Positions 36,616-43,961 of a stretch of DNA of 64,000 nucleotides are shown here, piece by piece. Every line of letters starts with the position of its first letter. The stretch's first letter is position 1. The DNA is from Hyalangium gracile (GTDB lineage: Bacteria > Myxococcota > Myxococcia > Myxococcales > Myxococcaceae): positions 84,172 through 148,171 of the forward strand of contig NZ_JAHXBG010000028.1 of assembly GCF_020103725.1 (NCBI RefSeq), given 5' to 3'. The position numbers were made by a program, and so were the translations under genes. The notes under the pieces are model-generated. The model did no database searches. It saw only the letters and a program-made list of their open reading frames with translations, and was not told the DNA's origin.

Positions 36616-37167
36616 ATGAAGCGCGCGCTGCTCGTCATCGACATCCAGAAGGACTACTTCCCCGGCGGGAAGATGGAGCTCGTTGGCTCGGAGGAGGCGA
36701 GCCTGAGGGCGCGAGAGCTGATCGATGGCTTCCGCAAGGGCGGTGAGGAGCTGATCCACATCCAGCACATCGTCCAGTCGCCGAACGCGCCCTTCTTCGG
36801 CGCCGGGACGCCGGGAGCGGAGATCCATCCGAACGTTCAGCCCCTTCCGGGAGAGCGCCTGCTCGTGAAGCACCATGTCAACGCATTCAAGGACACGCCG
36901 CTGCAGACCTGGCTCCGGGAGAAGGGCATCACCGATGTGGTGATCTGCGGAATGATGACGAGCATGTGCGTGGACGCCGCCACGCGTGCCGCGGCGGACC
37001 TGGGCTTCAACACGCACGTGGCCGCCGACGCCTGTGCCGCTCCGGATCTGCGCTCGGGCTCCGAGATCATCCCCGGGCGGACCGTGCACAACGCCTTCCT
37101 GGCCGCGCTCGGTTCCCTGGTCGCGCGGGTGGAGAGCACGCGCGACATCCTCTCGCGGCGCGGCTGA
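36616..37167 (+). CDS. Isochorismatase-family cysteine hydrolase
   Basis: A 183-residue hydrolase of the isochorismatase/nicotinamidase fold. The triad is Asp9 in LVIDIQKDYF, a Lys in LLVKHHVNAF, and Cys in ICGMMTSMCVDAAT. The cis-peptide region before Cys is typical of the group. It may act on nicotinamide, N-carbamoyl compounds or isochorismate; sequence alone does not choose. The start MKRALLVIDIQ is preceded by CCCAGGAGTCACGG, a moderate RBS. The next gene converges with a 32-base gap. Confidence 0.9.
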   Translation: MKRALLVIDIQKDYFPGGKMELVGSEEASLRARELIDGFRKGGEELIHIQHIVQSPNAPFFGAGTPGAEIHPNVQPLPGERLLVKHHVNAFKDTPLQTWLREKGITDVVICGMMTSMCVDAATRAAADLGFNTHVAADACAAPDLRSGSEIIPGRTVHNAFLAALGSLVARVESTRDILSRRG

Positions 37168-37199
37168 GCCCTGCGGCGGCTGCTTCGGTAGGACGAGGC

Positions 37200-37979
37200 T
37201 CAGCCCGGTCTGCGGGACGACTCTTCGGTGCGACCCAGTCGCTCGGCGGCGGAGACCACCGAGGTGAGGGCTCCCCGCAGTGCCGCCTGCGCCTTGTCTC
37301 CCATCCGCAGATCGAGCTGCTTCGTCACGGGGACCTCGGCCCGGCAGTGCATGCAGCGCGAGGCCTCCGCCCGGATGGCGGTGCCGCAACTCGGGCATGG
37401 GCGGCGGAAGAGCCGGGCCTCCATCCGGTGTGCCATGACGGCCGCCACCACGCCGGCGACGGCCATCAGCACCACGAGGATGAGCGCCACCGCCGGGGCC
37501 ACGAAGATGGCGATGCACAGCCCCAGCACTCCACCTTCCATGAACCGGTTGAGCCACTTCATGGGGTGGAAGAACTCGCTCTCCAGGCCCGCGAACTCGA
37601 GGTGGACGCGTCGCCGCAGCGCCAGCGTCCCCACCGCGAACAGCGCGCCGCCCGCGCCCACCGCCCAGTCGGGCACCTGCTCCGTCTGCACGCTCATCGA
37701 GCCCATCACCGACATGGCCCCGCTGGCGGCGCTCAGTCCGTACTGGACCAGCCCGAGCAGCATGTGCATGTCCTCGTCGCGGTCGGTGATCATCTCGAAG
37801 ACGAGGATGACGGCGAAGGCCGCCATGGCGCCGGGGTGCGCCATCCATTGGAGCTGGGGTGGCAGCGACACATAGCCCTGGTGCGAGGCGAGGGCGACGG
37901 CCAGCAGGCTCAGGCCCGCCCGGGTGCCGGAGGCGCTGCCCAGCCCGAGCAGCTGAGAGACCAGTGCGTAGGAGATCAT
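37200..37979 (-). CDS. DUF4126 membrane protein with zinc ribbon
   Basis: A 259-residue membrane protein. The N-terminus LLGLGSASGTRAGLSLLAVALASH is the DUF4126 signature, followed by several hydrophobic helices (VALILVVLMAVAGVVAAVMAH is the last). Near the C-terminus is a zinc ribbon, CPSCGTAIRAEASRCMHC, a double CXXC knuckle. The start ATG overlaps the stop of the upstream gene by ATGA (37976-37979), so the two are one operon together with the GNAT gene. Function unknown. Confidence 0.78.
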   Translation of the reverse strand: MISYALVSQLLGLGSASGTRAGLSLLAVALASHQGYVSLPPQLQWMAHPGAMAAFAVILVFEMITDRDEDMHMLLGLVQYGLSAASGAMSVMGSMSVQTEQVPDWAVGAGGALFAVGTLALRRRVHLEFAGLESEFFHPMKWLNRFMEGGVLGLCIAIFVAPAVALILVVLMAVAGVVAAVMAHRMEARLFRRPCPSCGTAIRAEASRCMHCRAEVPVTKQLDLRMGDKAQAALRGALTSVVSAAERLGRTEESSRRPG

Positions 37980-38686
37980 GGCCTGCCTTCCGGCATGACG
38001 CCGAGCACCTGGCCCTGCAGCAGTCCGAGCTTGCCGAGGATCCACAAGACGACCGTCACCATGCCGGCCACCACCGCCAGCAGCGCTGCGGCCCAGAAGA
38101 CCAGGAGCGCCATCTCCCAGAGGGCGACGGGCTCACCGCGTCCCTCGCGGCCGACCTGCCACGAGAGGTAGCGGCGGGTGGCAACCCCGGCCACCGCCAC
38201 TTCGATGGCGCTCACCACCGTCTTCACGAGCGCCCCCGCGCCAGGGACGAGTGTGAGCAGCTCCAGCACGATGATGCTCAGCGCCAGGAAGCAGCCGGTC
38301 GCCAGGCGCAGCGTCCACCGCGTCACGATGCGCCGCCGAGGCGTGAGGAGCCGCAGCCCCGGCTTCACGATGGTGAAGCGGATCCACACCAGCGCTCCGG
38401 CCAGCAGCACCGAGTTGATGAGCGGGAACCAGCTGGCCACCAGCGCGCCCGCCGTCACGGCCGCCACCGCCAGCCACAGCCGCACGGCCGACTGCGAGCC
38501 CTGGAGCTCGTGCAGCACCATGCGATCGGTGGTGCTCGGCAGCGTCGCCTCACCGCACCTCGGGCAGTTGCGGCCTCGGAGCGCCGTGCCGCCGGGGAGC
38601 CGCTCCGCGCATCGGCGGCACCTTCCGGACAGCAGCAGCGCCAGCTCGTGCTCCTCACGCACGGCCAGCGGAGAGGAGCTCGTCAT
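37976..38686 (-). CDS. Zinc-ribbon membrane protein of unknown function
   Basis: A 236-residue protein. The N-terminal part has two CXXC pairs (CRRC and CPRC), a zinc ribbon. Hydrophobic helices follow: LWLAVAAVTAGALVASWF, INSVLLAGALVWIRF, LATGCFLALSIIVLEL and a last MALLVFWAAALLAVVAGM. It is translationally coupled on both sides: its start overlaps the GNAT stop (ATGA 38683-38686) and its stop overlaps the DUF4126 start. The pair of zinc-ribbon membrane proteins in one operon suggests they act together. No known function. Confidence 0.72.
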   Translation of the reverse strand: MTSSSPLAVREEHELALLLSGRCRRCAERLPGGTALRGRNCPRCGEATLPSTTDRMVLHELQGSQSAVRLWLAVAAVTAGALVASWFPLINSVLLAGALVWIRFTIVKPGLRLLTPRRRIVTRWTLRLATGCFLALSIIVLELLTLVPGAGALVKTVVSAIEVAVAGVATRRYLSWQVGREGRGEPVALWEMALLVFWAAALLAVVAGMVTVVLWILGKLGLLQGQVLGVMPEGRP

Positions 38687-39324
38687 GGCGTCACCGGTCG
38701 TCCCAGGAAGTCGAAGGCCTCGAGCTGGAGCTGGCTCGCCGGAGTCCGTGGATATTCCGTGGACAACAGGGTGAAGCACAGGATGTCGCCTCGGACGTGG
38801 TGCGCCGCGAGCTGCCGGTCTCGCAGGCGTCCCTCGAAGGTGAAGCCCAGCCGGCGCGCCATCGCCGCGCTCCGCTCGTTGGAGGGGCTGCACATCAGAT
38901 CCATGCGCAGCACCTTGTCGAACTCGAAGGCGGTCTTGACCATGGCCGAGGCCATCTCCGTGGCGATCCCCTGACCGCCGGCGTCGCGGCGGAGCCAGTA
39001 GCCCACCTCGAGCGCGGCGATGCCGGCGCGCTTGAGCAGGTAGTTCTCGCCCAGCATCCGTCCCGACTCCGGGTCGAAGGCGCCATAGATGCGATCCTGG
39101 TCCAGATCGAAGTTCCCGCGGAACCTGCGGATCTGCGCGGCGTGGCTGTCCAGAGACGGACGTCCCTCGGGAGAGGGAGGGAAGAAGAGGTCCAGGTGCT
39201 CTCCGCTGGAGTCCACGGCCTCCTTTCGGCGCGCGGCATCCTCGGGTTGCAGGCAGCGCAGCAGGAGGCGTGGTGTTCGCAGCAGGTAGGGCGGGTGCGC
39301 GACCGTGGGAGTGGGCGAGTTCAT
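38683..39324 (-). CDS. GNAT acetyltransferase, RimJ/RimL type
   Basis: A 213-residue N-acetyltransferase. Visible signatures of the RimJ/RimL subgroup are LLRTPRLLLRCLQPEDA at the start, then the acetyl-CoA loop region YWLRRDAGGQGIATEM (motif A, here Q-G-I-A) and LMCSPSNERSAAMARRLGFTFEG. It acetylates an amino group of a protein or small molecule; the substrate is unknown. The start is ATG 39322-39324 (MNSPTPTVA); the frame upstream is open but lacks a fold. It is the first gene of an operon with the two zinc-ribbon membrane proteins. Confidence 0.88.
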   Translation of the reverse strand: MNSPTPTVAHPPYLLRTPRLLLRCLQPEDAARRKEAVDSSGEHLDLFFPPSPEGRPSLDSHAAQIRRFRGNFDLDQDRIYGAFDPESGRMLGENYLLKRAGIAALEVGYWLRRDAGGQGIATEMASAMVKTAFEFDKVLRMDLMCSPSNERSAAMARRLGFTFEGRLRDRQLAAHHVRGDILCFTLLSTEYPRTPASQLQLEAFDFLGRPVTP

Positions 39325-39376
39325 CAAGTGGGTTCTACTATGCTCCACGAGAGGCACTCCTTCGAGGCCTCCATGG

Positions 39377-40849
39377 TCACGGCTCGCCAGAGGTGGGCTG
39401 CTTGGGAGCGTCGAAGGAGGGGCTGTAGCACAAGCCTTCCCACTCGAACGCCTTCGCGCCACATGGAGCCTCCATGCGGCCGATCAGAATCCAGCAGCCG
39501 CCGCGGATGGCCGTCTCCATCCTGGGCTCGCACGGAGGCTTTCGCTGGCCATTGAAGGGCGAGGGAGGCATCTGCCGGCCAATCCCCGCTGGCAGGACGC
39601 CGCCGGTGGGGGTGTCCTGAAGAGACGTGGGGGACTGGTCCTCCGCCGCGACGTCCCCGAGCCCTGCTGTACCGGCGTCCGGCTTCTCCTCCTGGACTCT
39701 TTGAGTCACCTGCTGGGGCAAGGCCTCCGGCTGAGGCAATGCAGGGCGTCCCCAGTCCAGCATCACCAATATCACCGCTGCCACCAGCCCACCGACCATG
39801 GCTGCACTCGCCCATGAAAGCCAGATGGGGAAGGCGCCCTGGGGTGTGGAGCGCTCGGGTTCGGACGTAGGGGAGGAATTCGAGCGCCGGGACGTGCTGG
39901 ACCTGGTCTCGCGGCTCGGTGGTGGCACTCCCTCCTCGGTGGGTGCTGCAGCCGCTGTGGGAACGATGGCTCTGTGTCCTGCTGGCCCTGCCTCGCTCAG
40001 GGCGCGGTCCAACGCCTCGGCGATCTCGCGGGCAGTACCGCGAGCCTCGCGGTCCTCCGAGAGCAGCCGGAGGATGATGGCTTCCAGTGCCGGTGCCACC
40101 GTGGCGAGCTCGCTCGGGGGCAACAGCTTCCGAGGTTCCTCTTCGATAACCGGAGGCGGATAGGTGCCGGTCACCAGCCGGTACGCCGTCACGCCCAACG
40201 CGTAGAGGTCATCGGAAGCCTGGGCCCGCCATCGGGCATCGGGATCTCTTCGGAAGCGCCACATGAAGCGCAACACTTCTGGAGCACGGTAGGGGGTAGT
40301 ACCCGGAGGCGCGGTGGTGTCCGTCAGGGGGCGAGCGTTCGGGAGCCAGCCGCTGCCGAAGTCGACGAGGAAGGCGCGGTCGTCGGGGGTGACACGGATG
40401 TTGTCTCCCTTGACGTCCCGGTGCACCGCACCCACGGAGTGGACGGCATCGATGGCTCGCGCCACCTGGGCCAGGACGAGCATGACCCGCACAGAGCTGG
40501 GCGGAGGGTCCATGGCCCATTCATAGAGGGTCGAGCCCACCACCAGCTCCATGACCAGATAGGGGTAGCGGTGGCCGCGAGGCGATGTCCAGAAGCCCGT
40601 GTCTTCGAAGCGTGGCACGGAGGGGTGCTGGATGCGCTGGAGGAGGTCGGCTTCGCGCTCGAAGCGCGCATCCCAGACCTTTCGGGCCAGCTTGAGCGCG
40701 AAGTCGCCGGCCTCGGGATGCCCAGAGCGGTGGACTCGGTACACGACGCCATAGGCACCGGAGTCCAGGCGCTCGAGGACGAGCCAGGAGTCCAGGGTGT
40801 CCCCGGGCTCGGGGGCAGGGGGCTCGAAGAAGGTCTCCTGATCGCGCAT
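39377..40849 (-). CDS. Ser/Thr protein kinase with one TM helix
   Basis: A 490-residue eukaryotic-like kinase. The kinase domain runs from about residue 21 to 290: G-loop LDSGAYGVVY, Lys53 in FALKLAR, the catalytic loop HRDVKGDN (143-150), and the magnesium-binding DFG at 163-165. A low-complexity Ser/Arg-rich linker follows, then one membrane helix at about 345-365, and an extracytoplasmic tail with Cys-rich ends (PCEP, GGCWIL, PCGAKAFEWEGLCY). Such kinases are abundant in myxobacteria. The start ATG 40849 was preferred over a GTG at 40858. The target is unknown. Confidence 0.9.
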   Translation of the reverse strand: MRDQETFFEPPAPEPGDTLDSWLVLERLDSGAYGVVYRVHRSGHPEAGDFALKLARKVWDARFEREADLLQRIQHPSVPRFEDTGFWTSPRGHRYPYLVMELVVGSTLYEWAMDPPPSSVRVMLVLAQVARAIDAVHSVGAVHRDVKGDNIRVTPDDRAFLVDFGSGWLPNARPLTDTTAPPGTTPYRAPEVLRFMWRFRRDPDARWRAQASDDLYALGVTAYRLVTGTYPPPVIEEEPRKLLPPSELATVAPALEAIILRLLSEDREARGTAREIAEALDRALSEAGPAGHRAIVPTAAAAPTEEGVPPPSRETRSSTSRRSNSSPTSEPERSTPQGAFPIWLSWASAAMVGGLVAAVILVMLDWGRPALPQPEALPQQVTQRVQEEKPDAGTAGLGDVAAEDQSPTSLQDTPTGGVLPAGIGRQMPPSPFNGQRKPPCEPRMETAIRGGCWILIGRMEAPCGAKAFEWEGLCYSPSFDAPKQPTSGEP

Positions 40850-41192
40850 GACATCCACTCCCGTGAGGCGGATAGCGGAACGAGACCCTACCGCACAGGT
40901 GACACGCTTGTAACCCGCTCTCATGGGTTGAGCCTGCGGAAGACCCAGGGATGAACACGAGCCTGTAGGACAGCCGTACCGGTTCGCCAGGATCGTGCCC
41001 AGGTGTGAGCCTGGGGAGGCGAGGGCCCGCTGGATGCCGTGGATTGAGGGAGAGCGGGACGCCGGGGCGGGCGGACCCGTCAGCGACGGGGGGACCCGCC
41101 CCGCAGCGAGGGACCCGCGACCTGTGTCCCTGGGCTGTGGGTCGGTGCTCTGAGCCGCCCGAGTTCCATGCAGTGTTCCCAGGGGCCCGAGC
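40850..41192. other. 343-base intergenic region between two kinase genes
   Basis: No coding potential I trust. It contains the promoter region of the left kinase gene. Around 40998-41015 there is a 6-bp inverted repeat, CCCAGG and CCTGGG with a six-base loop, which has no T-run but could help end the right kinase gene. The segment 41060-41140 is very G/C-rich with repeated GGGACCCG-type words. Confidence 0.55.
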
Positions 41193-42812
41193 TCACCGCC
41201 GGATGAGTCGGGTACGCGCCATCGGTACGGTCTTGGCGGTGGGGCCGACGTCCGGCATGAGCGGAACGGGCGCGGAGGTGGCCTCTCGCACAAGCTCGAT
41301 CAACTGCCGCCGGCCTTCGGGCAGCGGGGCCTCCGAGCCCGTGAGCGCGAGCAGCTGCTGCTGGAGCACCTCGCCCGAGCGAGTGCGCCGCTCCCGGTCA
41401 TGTCGCAGCAGGCCCATGATGATGCCGTCCAGCGCGCGAGAGATGCCCGGCACGAAGTGGGAGGGAGGCATGACCGCCTGTTGCATGGAGGCAGTCATCA
41501 GCGCGGCCTGGTTGTGGCCGTGCAGGGTGGGCTGCCCGGTGAGCGCCTCGTGCAGGGTGAGGCCCAGCGCGAAGAGGTCCGCCCGGCCGTCCAGCGGATC
41601 GCCGCGGACCTGCTCGGGTGCCATGTAGCCCGCCTTGCCGCGCACCGTCTCCGCCGCCTGCGTCAGGGAGAAGCGGTTGGCAGCGCGGGCAATGCCGAAG
41701 TCCGACAGCTTCACCTCGCCAATGCGAGACAGCAGGATGTTGGGCGGATTGAGGTCCCGGTGCACCAGCCCCAGCGGCTGGCCATCCGAGTCCGCGCGGC
41801 TGTGCATGTACGCGAGCGCCGAGGCGATCTCCGCGCCGATGTAGCTGACCACCGCCGGGGGCAGTCGTTGCTCGGGCATCTGCTTCAGCAGAGCGCTCAG
41901 CGTCAGGCCCTGCACGTACTCCATGGCCAGGAAGACGGTGCCCTGGTGGCGCCCCAGATCGAGCACCTGCACGATGTTGGGGTGGATGAGCAGCGAGCCC
42001 AATTCCGCCTCGCGCCGGAACATGGCGAGGAACTCCTCGTCGTCCGCATAGGCGGGGAGGACGCGCTTGACGGCCACCTGCTTCTCGAAGCCGCCCTCCG
42101 GGCTGTAGGTGGCGCGGAACACCTCGGCCATGCCGCCGGCGCCCAGCCGCTCGTGGAGGAAGTACTTCCCCATCACATCCTTCTCGCGGATGGCGCGCAG
42201 CGCGGCCTCGGCCTTGTTGATGATGATGCTGGCCAGGGTGGCCGTCAGGGGCCCATAGGCGAAGAGGAACACGCAGCGCAGCAGCACCATGGGAAACGTC
42301 AGCGTGCTCAGCGTGACGGGGGGGAGGGCGGGCCTCATCAGCAGCAGGTAGACCAGCATGTACTCGACCGCCGCCAGCGTCGCCGCGAAGTAGGCCAGCC
42401 GTTTGCCGGCCCGGAGCGCGCACACCACGATGAGAGCGCCCCAGGCGAGCGCCGGAGGCGTGGTGAGGGAATACTCGGCGCCGTGGAACCGCACCTCGAT
42501 GGCGCACGCCACCGCGGGGATGGAGACCGTGATGGCGCTGTCCACCCACGGCAGGGCAGGGTGATAGCGGCCCCGGCGCAGCGCCCACAGCGTGACGGAG
42601 TAGTAGATGCCCAGCCCGCCCGTCAGTCCCGCGAGGCTCAGCGACAGGCCCCACCCAATCACTCCGACGAGCAGCAGCGACGCCGTGCACCCCAGCGCCA
42701 TCATCCCCCGCATGAAGCGGGCGATGGCGATCTCGCGGGGAACGGCGTCCTGCTCCAGGTACTCCTGCAACAGCCGGGTGGGATGGTTCACCTGAGGAGT
42801 CGCGCCCCGCAT
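41193..42812 (-). CDS. Ser/Thr kinase with N-terminal multi-TM domain
   Basis: A 539-residue kinase with the domain order reversed from usual: about six hydrophobic helices in residues 35-200 (for example LVGVIGWGLSLSLAGLTGG, YFAATLAAVEYMLVYLLL), then a kinase domain at about 217-480. Kinase hallmarks: GAGGMAEVF G-loop, Lys249 in VAVKR, catalytic HRDLNPPN, DFGIARA, and the APE region MAPEQVR. The TM half may be a sensory or anchoring domain. The start is ATG 42810-42812 (MRGATPQVNH). It is collinear with, and 343 bases from, another kinase gene, and divergent from the Fur-box operon. Confidence 0.88.
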   Translation of the reverse strand: MRGATPQVNHPTRLLQEYLEQDAVPREIAIARFMRGMMALGCTASLLLVGVIGWGLSLSLAGLTGGLGIYYSVTLWALRRGRYHPALPWVDSAITVSIPAVACAIEVRFHGAEYSLTTPPALAWGALIVVCALRAGKRLAYFAATLAAVEYMLVYLLLMRPALPPVTLSTLTFPMVLLRCVFLFAYGPLTATLASIIINKAEAALRAIREKDVMGKYFLHERLGAGGMAEVFRATYSPEGGFEKQVAVKRVLPAYADDEEFLAMFRREAELGSLLIHPNIVQVLDLGRHQGTVFLAMEYVQGLTLSALLKQMPEQRLPPAVVSYIGAEIASALAYMHSRADSDGQPLGLVHRDLNPPNILLSRIGEVKLSDFGIARAANRFSLTQAAETVRGKAGYMAPEQVRGDPLDGRADLFALGLTLHEALTGQPTLHGHNQAALMTASMQQAVMPPSHFVPGISRALDGIIMGLLRHDRERRTRSGEVLQQQLLALTGSEAPLPEGRRQLIELVREATSAPVPLMPDVGPTAKTVPMARTRLIRR

Positions 42813-42893
42813 GGCGCGGCAGTCTATCCCACACCTCGATAGCTCACAGGCGCCCCCAGGAGGCAGCCCGCCGCCGAGACCCACTTTAATATT

Positions 42894-42912
42894 GAAAATG
42901 AGAATCGGTATC
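42894..42912 (+). promoter_or_regulatory. Candidate Fur box
   Basis: The 19-base site GAAAATGAGAATCGGTATC matches the classical E. coli Fur consensus GATAATGATAATCATTATC at 15 of 19 positions by my count. The mismatches are T to A at position 3, T to G at 9, and A to G and T to G at 14 and 15. It lies 28 bases before the ATG of the small Cys protein, in a notably AT-rich patch (TTAATATTGAAAATG). This suggests iron-dependent repression of the three-gene operon to its right. Confidence 0.7.
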
Positions 42913-42939
42913 AACTAATGTGCCGTGCACGAGGTGGTC

Positions 42940-43182
42940 ATGCCGAAAACGAACCGAAGCTGTCAGCAGCACACCCTCGCCCACGGGCCGGTGGCCCAGG
43001 TGCAGAGCTGTGGAGATTGTGGCTCCATCTCGATTCACCTGGGGCCGATGAGCATGCGCCTGGACGCCGAAGCGCTACGCTCGCTGTGGATGACGCTGGG
43101 CGAAGCCGTCGAGCAGCTCGATCGCGATCACCCGTCGACCTTTACCCGAGCCATGGCGGGGCTCTCCCGAGGTGACGCATGA
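42940..43182 (+). CDS. Small Cys-containing protein, putative Fur-regulated
   Basis: An 80-residue protein beginning MPKTNRSCQQHTLAHG. The core SCGDCGSISIHLGPMSMRL carries a CXXC pair plus the earlier Cys and two His residues, so a metal or iron-sulfur site is possible. The C-terminal half is an amphipathic helix. I recognise no named family. It is the first gene after the candidate Fur box and overlaps the next start by ATGA (43179-43182), so it is translated together with the HmuY-like gene. GTG at 42925 is an alternative start; GAGGTGGTC before ATG 42940 is the better RBS. Confidence 0.7.
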   Translation: MPKTNRSCQQHTLAHGPVAQVQSCGDCGSISIHLGPMSMRLDAEALRSLWMTLGEAVEQLDRDHPSTFTRAMAGLSRGDA

Positions 43183-43961
43183 ACGTAGGAACGCCGATGA
43201 CGAAGCCCGAGCGTCGGGCCGTGCGGCTGCTGGCCATCGCGGCTCTCTGCCTGGTGCAGGGGGCCTGTGACTCCGAGGACGAGCCGGAACCGGAGCCGCA
43301 GCCGCAGCGGTGCGAGGCCAGCGCGGTGAGCTGCACCGAGCAGAGCATCGACCAGCTGGATCTGCTCACCACCGTCTCCACGGGTGAGGTTCGGGAGGAG
43401 GGGACGACCTCGGGCGAGTTCCACACCTACGTGGACGCGCGCGCGGGCGGCCTGTCTCCGAACCAGTCCTATACCTACCTGAGCTTCACGAAGGATGGGC
43501 TGACCCGCGTGTCGGTGGATGATCAGGCGGCGCTGGCCTCGACGGACTGGGACATCGCCTTCCGCCGCTACGTCATCCGGGTGAACAGCGGAGTCTCCGG
43601 GCCCTCCTGCGTCACGGTGGCGAAGGCTCCGGAGGGCACCCCCTTCGAGTCGGTGACGTCGGTGGACTCCAGCTGGGAGTTTCGCAAGGAGACCTACTTC
43701 GACGCGACCTGCCAGCTGGTGACCGACGACTCGGGCATCGGCGCGCCGGAGGCGGTGCTGGGCAGCTACTGGAGCTATGAGGGCTGCCTGGCCATGACGG
43801 GCAACGTCTTCGTGGTGAAGCTGGCGGATGGCCGCCACGTGAAGCTGACGGTGACGAGCTATTACGATCCGGCGGTGCAGGACACCTGCGACAAGACGGG
43901 GTCCGCGCCGCAGCCCACCGGGGCCGCGCAGATCCGTGTCAGGTGGGCCTTCCTGCCGTGA
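43179..43961 (+). CDS. HmuY-like heme-binding lipoprotein
   Basis: A 260-residue lipoprotein. The leader ends LVQGAC with the lipidated Cys at residue 30, followed by an acidic Glu/Pro linker. The body matches the HmuY fold (Porphyromonas gingivalis heme lipoprotein): STDWDIAFRRYVIRVNSG is the family's central strand, and WSYEGCLAMTGNVFVVKLADG with VKLTVTSYY matches the C-terminal strands. HmuY homologues in myxobacteria are secreted or outer-membrane lipoproteins. Proposed role is heme or iron capture at the surface. Which residues bind heme in this protein cannot be told; HmuY uses two His, and few His are present here. Overlaps both neighbours. Confidence 0.75.
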   Translation: MNVGTPMTKPERRAVRLLAIAALCLVQGACDSEDEPEPEPQPQRCEASAVSCTEQSIDQLDLLTTVSTGEVREEGTTSGEFHTYVDARAGGLSPNQSYTYLSFTKDGLTRVSVDDQAALASTDWDIAFRRYVIRVNSGVSGPSCVTVAKAPEGTPFESVTSVDSSWEFRKETYFDATCQLVTDDSGIGAPEAVLGSYWSYEGCLAMTGNVFVVKLADGRHVKLTVTSYYDPAVQDTCDKTGSAPQPTGAAQIRVRWAFLP

